Shown here: positions 62,772-64,000 of the stretch, piece after piece
Position numbering within the stretch: the first letter of the stretch is position 1
Layout: each line of letters begins with the position of its first letter
NCBI RefSeq assembly: GCF_018343625.1
Contig: NZ_JAGYPG010000002.1
Location: 1,407,280-1,471,279, forward strand
DNA length: 64,000 nucleotides
Direction of reading: 5' to 3'
Origin: Lederbergia citri
GTDB lineage: Bacteria > Bacillota > Bacilli > Bacillales > Bacillaceae_C
Notes under the pieces: model-generated
Databases searched by the model: none
The model's input: only the letters and a program-made list of their open reading frames with translations
What the model was told of the DNA's origin: nothing
Position numbers and translations under genes: made by a program

Positions 62772-63176
62772 ATGGATGTAGAGGAAGTTTTCTTTTCGGG
62801 CTTTGAAAATTCTATGTTTGATCTTGTGCCAATTTTTATCGGTATTATCTTTGTAATTGTTATTATTTCTATTATCGTTGGGGCTGCCAAAGGAATTAAC
62901 CAATGGCAAAAAAATGAGCAATCGCCACGCTTATCTGTCCCCGCCGTTGTAAAGACAAAGAGGACAAATGTTAGTAGACATTCCCAAATGGATACGAATG
63001 AAATTCACTCACATCATACAAGTACAACGTATTATGTCACTTTTGAGTTTGAAAGTGGCGATCGCTCGGAATTCATAGTATCCGGGACAGAATATGGACA
63101 GCTAGCAGAAGGTGATGTGGGCGTTCTTACTTTTCAAGGGACACGTTATCTTGGATTTGAGAGGAATCTAGGCTAG
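62772..63176 (+). CDS. DUF2500-like membrane protein
   Basis: This protein of about 134 residues has one membrane helix (LVPIFIGIIFVIVIISIIVGA) and a C-terminal beta domain of the DUF2500 type: VPAVVKTKRTNV, TTYYVTFEFESGDRSEF, EGDVGVLTFQGTRYLGFER. Function unknown. AGGTGA lies 5 bp before ATG 62772; ATG 62766 and GTG 62763 are in frame as well. Confidence 0.82.
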   Translation: MDVEEVFFSGFENSMFDLVPIFIGIIFVIVIISIIVGAAKGINQWQKNEQSPRLSVPAVVKTKRTNVSRHSQMDTNEIHSHHTSTTYYVTFEFESGDRSEFIVSGTEYGQLAEGDVGVLTFQGTRYLGFERNLG

Positions 63177-63325
63177 GGAAAACATCTATTAACTCAAGTA
63201 AATCATCAATGATAAAATCGTGCGAAAGCTCATCTCTGAGCGAAATTGAAATTGCATCCAATCGAAACGGGCACACTTCTTATTCCGTTCGTGAGCCCGT
63301 TTCTTAAACATCTGTTAACTAATAT

Positions 63326-64000
63326 TTATATAGATGAACTACATTGATTACAAATCGCTTTTTTTGAATGACAACAAGAATCTGATTCAAATGAGTTTTC
63401 ATATTCATCATGACGACGAAGCCATGTCTTGCCGTTGCCGTCACTGCGTCCAGGTGGTTGTTCCCAGTCCTCCTGCCTCCCAAGAGCTGTTAAATCGAGG
63501 TAGTTGAAGGTGCCAATTAGTAGGTCAGTTCCACGGGCGTAAGTCGTATACGTGTGAAAAATCCTTTCACCATCGCGAAGAAAAGTACTAAACCCAGGCA
63601 CTTCCATTGACTGTACGGAATCAAGGGGTACGCCCTTCTTAACAAGCTCGTCCTTGGTCAAGTAGTTATATTCGATCGGAGCGACGGATTCGTCCAGTGT
63701 AGCATGAAAGTCATAGTTGAAGTCGCTATCGAAGGACGAGTACCAAGGAATATTCCAACCCATGCGTTCCTTGTAGCGTTGGAGTTTGGGAAGTGGAGCA
63801 CGGGATATCAGAGCCAGTGACGTGTTACGTGCATGCAGGTGAGCGAGATGGCCGATGTTGTCCGCAGCGAGAGAGCAAGCCGGACAACCCGCTTCCCAAT
63901 CAGGATCAAACATGAAGTGCTGAACGATAAGCTGAGAACGTCCTTCAAACAGATCAAGCAGACTAGCCCTGCCATGTGGCCCCTCGAAGACATAGTTCTT
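63326..64000 (-). CDS. DUF899 thioredoxin-like protein, 5' end outside window
   Basis: The frame is open to the window edge, with about 224 residues seen. GRASLLDLFEGRSQLIVQHFMFDPDW, then CPACSL, are typical of DUF899 proteins, a thioredoxin-fold group. The end has a Cys-rich tail (DSCCHSKKAICNQC). The ATG at 63913 is internal to the family's conserved region, so the true start is beyond the window. DUF899 genes often accompany ECF42 sigma factors; its promoter cannot be seen. Confidence 0.85.
   Translation of the reverse strand, partial: KNYVFEGPHGRASLLDLFEGRSQLIVQHFMFDPDWEAGCPACSLAADNIGHLAHLHARNTSLALISRAPLPKLQRYKERMGWNIPWYSSFDSDFNYDFHATLDESVAPIEYNYLTKDELVKKGVPLDSVQSMEVPGFSTFLRDGERIFHTYTTYARGTDLLIGTFNYLDLTALGRQEDWEQPPGRSDGNGKTWLRRHDEYENSFESDSCCHSKKAICNQCSSSI

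Noticed and set aside
1..64000. CRISPR arrays, transposases, integrases and complete insertion sequences
   Set aside because: I looked for regular repeat-spacer patterns and for transposase or recombinase motifs and found none.

Overview
The window is a low-GC Firmicute chromosome, almost certainly a spore-forming member of the Bacillaceae. It carries walR-walK-yycH-yycI-walJ, htrC-type protease and rlmH genes in Bacillus order, a Spo0E-family remnant, a bacterial nitric oxide synthase, strong AGGAGG-type ribosome binding sites, and a 129-bp dispersed repeat that I recognise from Bacillus-type genomes. I cannot name the species.

Layout. 1-3.7 kb: end of a HesB-like gene, a rhodanese, an aldo/keto reductase and a class-C penicillin-binding protein. 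3.7-4.5 kb: degenerate repeats, a decayed gene and a perfect 21-bp inverted repeat. 4.5-20.9 kb: a defence island. Its core is a six-gene minus-strand operon: Z1-type helicase-like ATPase, MutL/MORC-like GHKL ATPase, two unknown proteins, a cytosine-5 methyltransferase and a DUF4420 PD-(D/E)XK nuclease. Next to it are a Vsr nickase, an NgoFVII-like phospholipase-D-fold nuclease and a second methyltransferase. Then come two tandem methyltransferases with no visible nuclease, and a dynamin/Era-like GTPase. 21.5-23.7 kb: rlmH, a tiny CxxH/CxxC protein and the HtrA-type protease, with a dense cluster of DnaA boxes. 24-30.2 kb: an accessory insert (nitric oxide synthase, broken Spo0E-like gene, small zinc-ribbon protein, aminoglycoside-phosphotransferase-like protein, membrane protein, LuxR-type ATPase). 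This insert separates htrC from walJ. 30.6-37.7 kb: the WalRK cell-wall operon and a LysM/G5/M23 endopeptidase. 38.1 kb: tRNA-Phe and a tRNA fragment.

38.6-64 kb is an accessory and metabolic region: a glycosyltransferase/acyltransferase pair, an LRR lipoprotein, an ECF42-like sigma factor with YCII (DGPF) proteins, hydrolases, VOC, SAM methyltransferase and metallo-beta-lactamase-fold proteins, AlkD-like repair, a MerR/aldo-keto reductase pair, a seven-repeat RCC1 protein, an EEP-family phosphatase/nuclease, an MFS exporter with a cupin, XRE and HxlR regulators with their targets, and a DUF899 protein cut by the window edge.

Three systems stand out. First, the multi-subunit restriction-like operon. 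Second, an ECF sigma regulon whose promoters can be read directly (TGTCGA, 17 bp, CGTT/CGTC) in front of three YCII paralogues and one hydrolase spread over 20 kb. Third, the DnaA-box cluster beside rlmH. Several genes are broken: a Spo0E-like gene (amber codon), a lipoprotein (frameshift), and remnants at 3.9, 41.4 and 45.8 kb. All functions are inferred from sequence read by eye; no database search was run.
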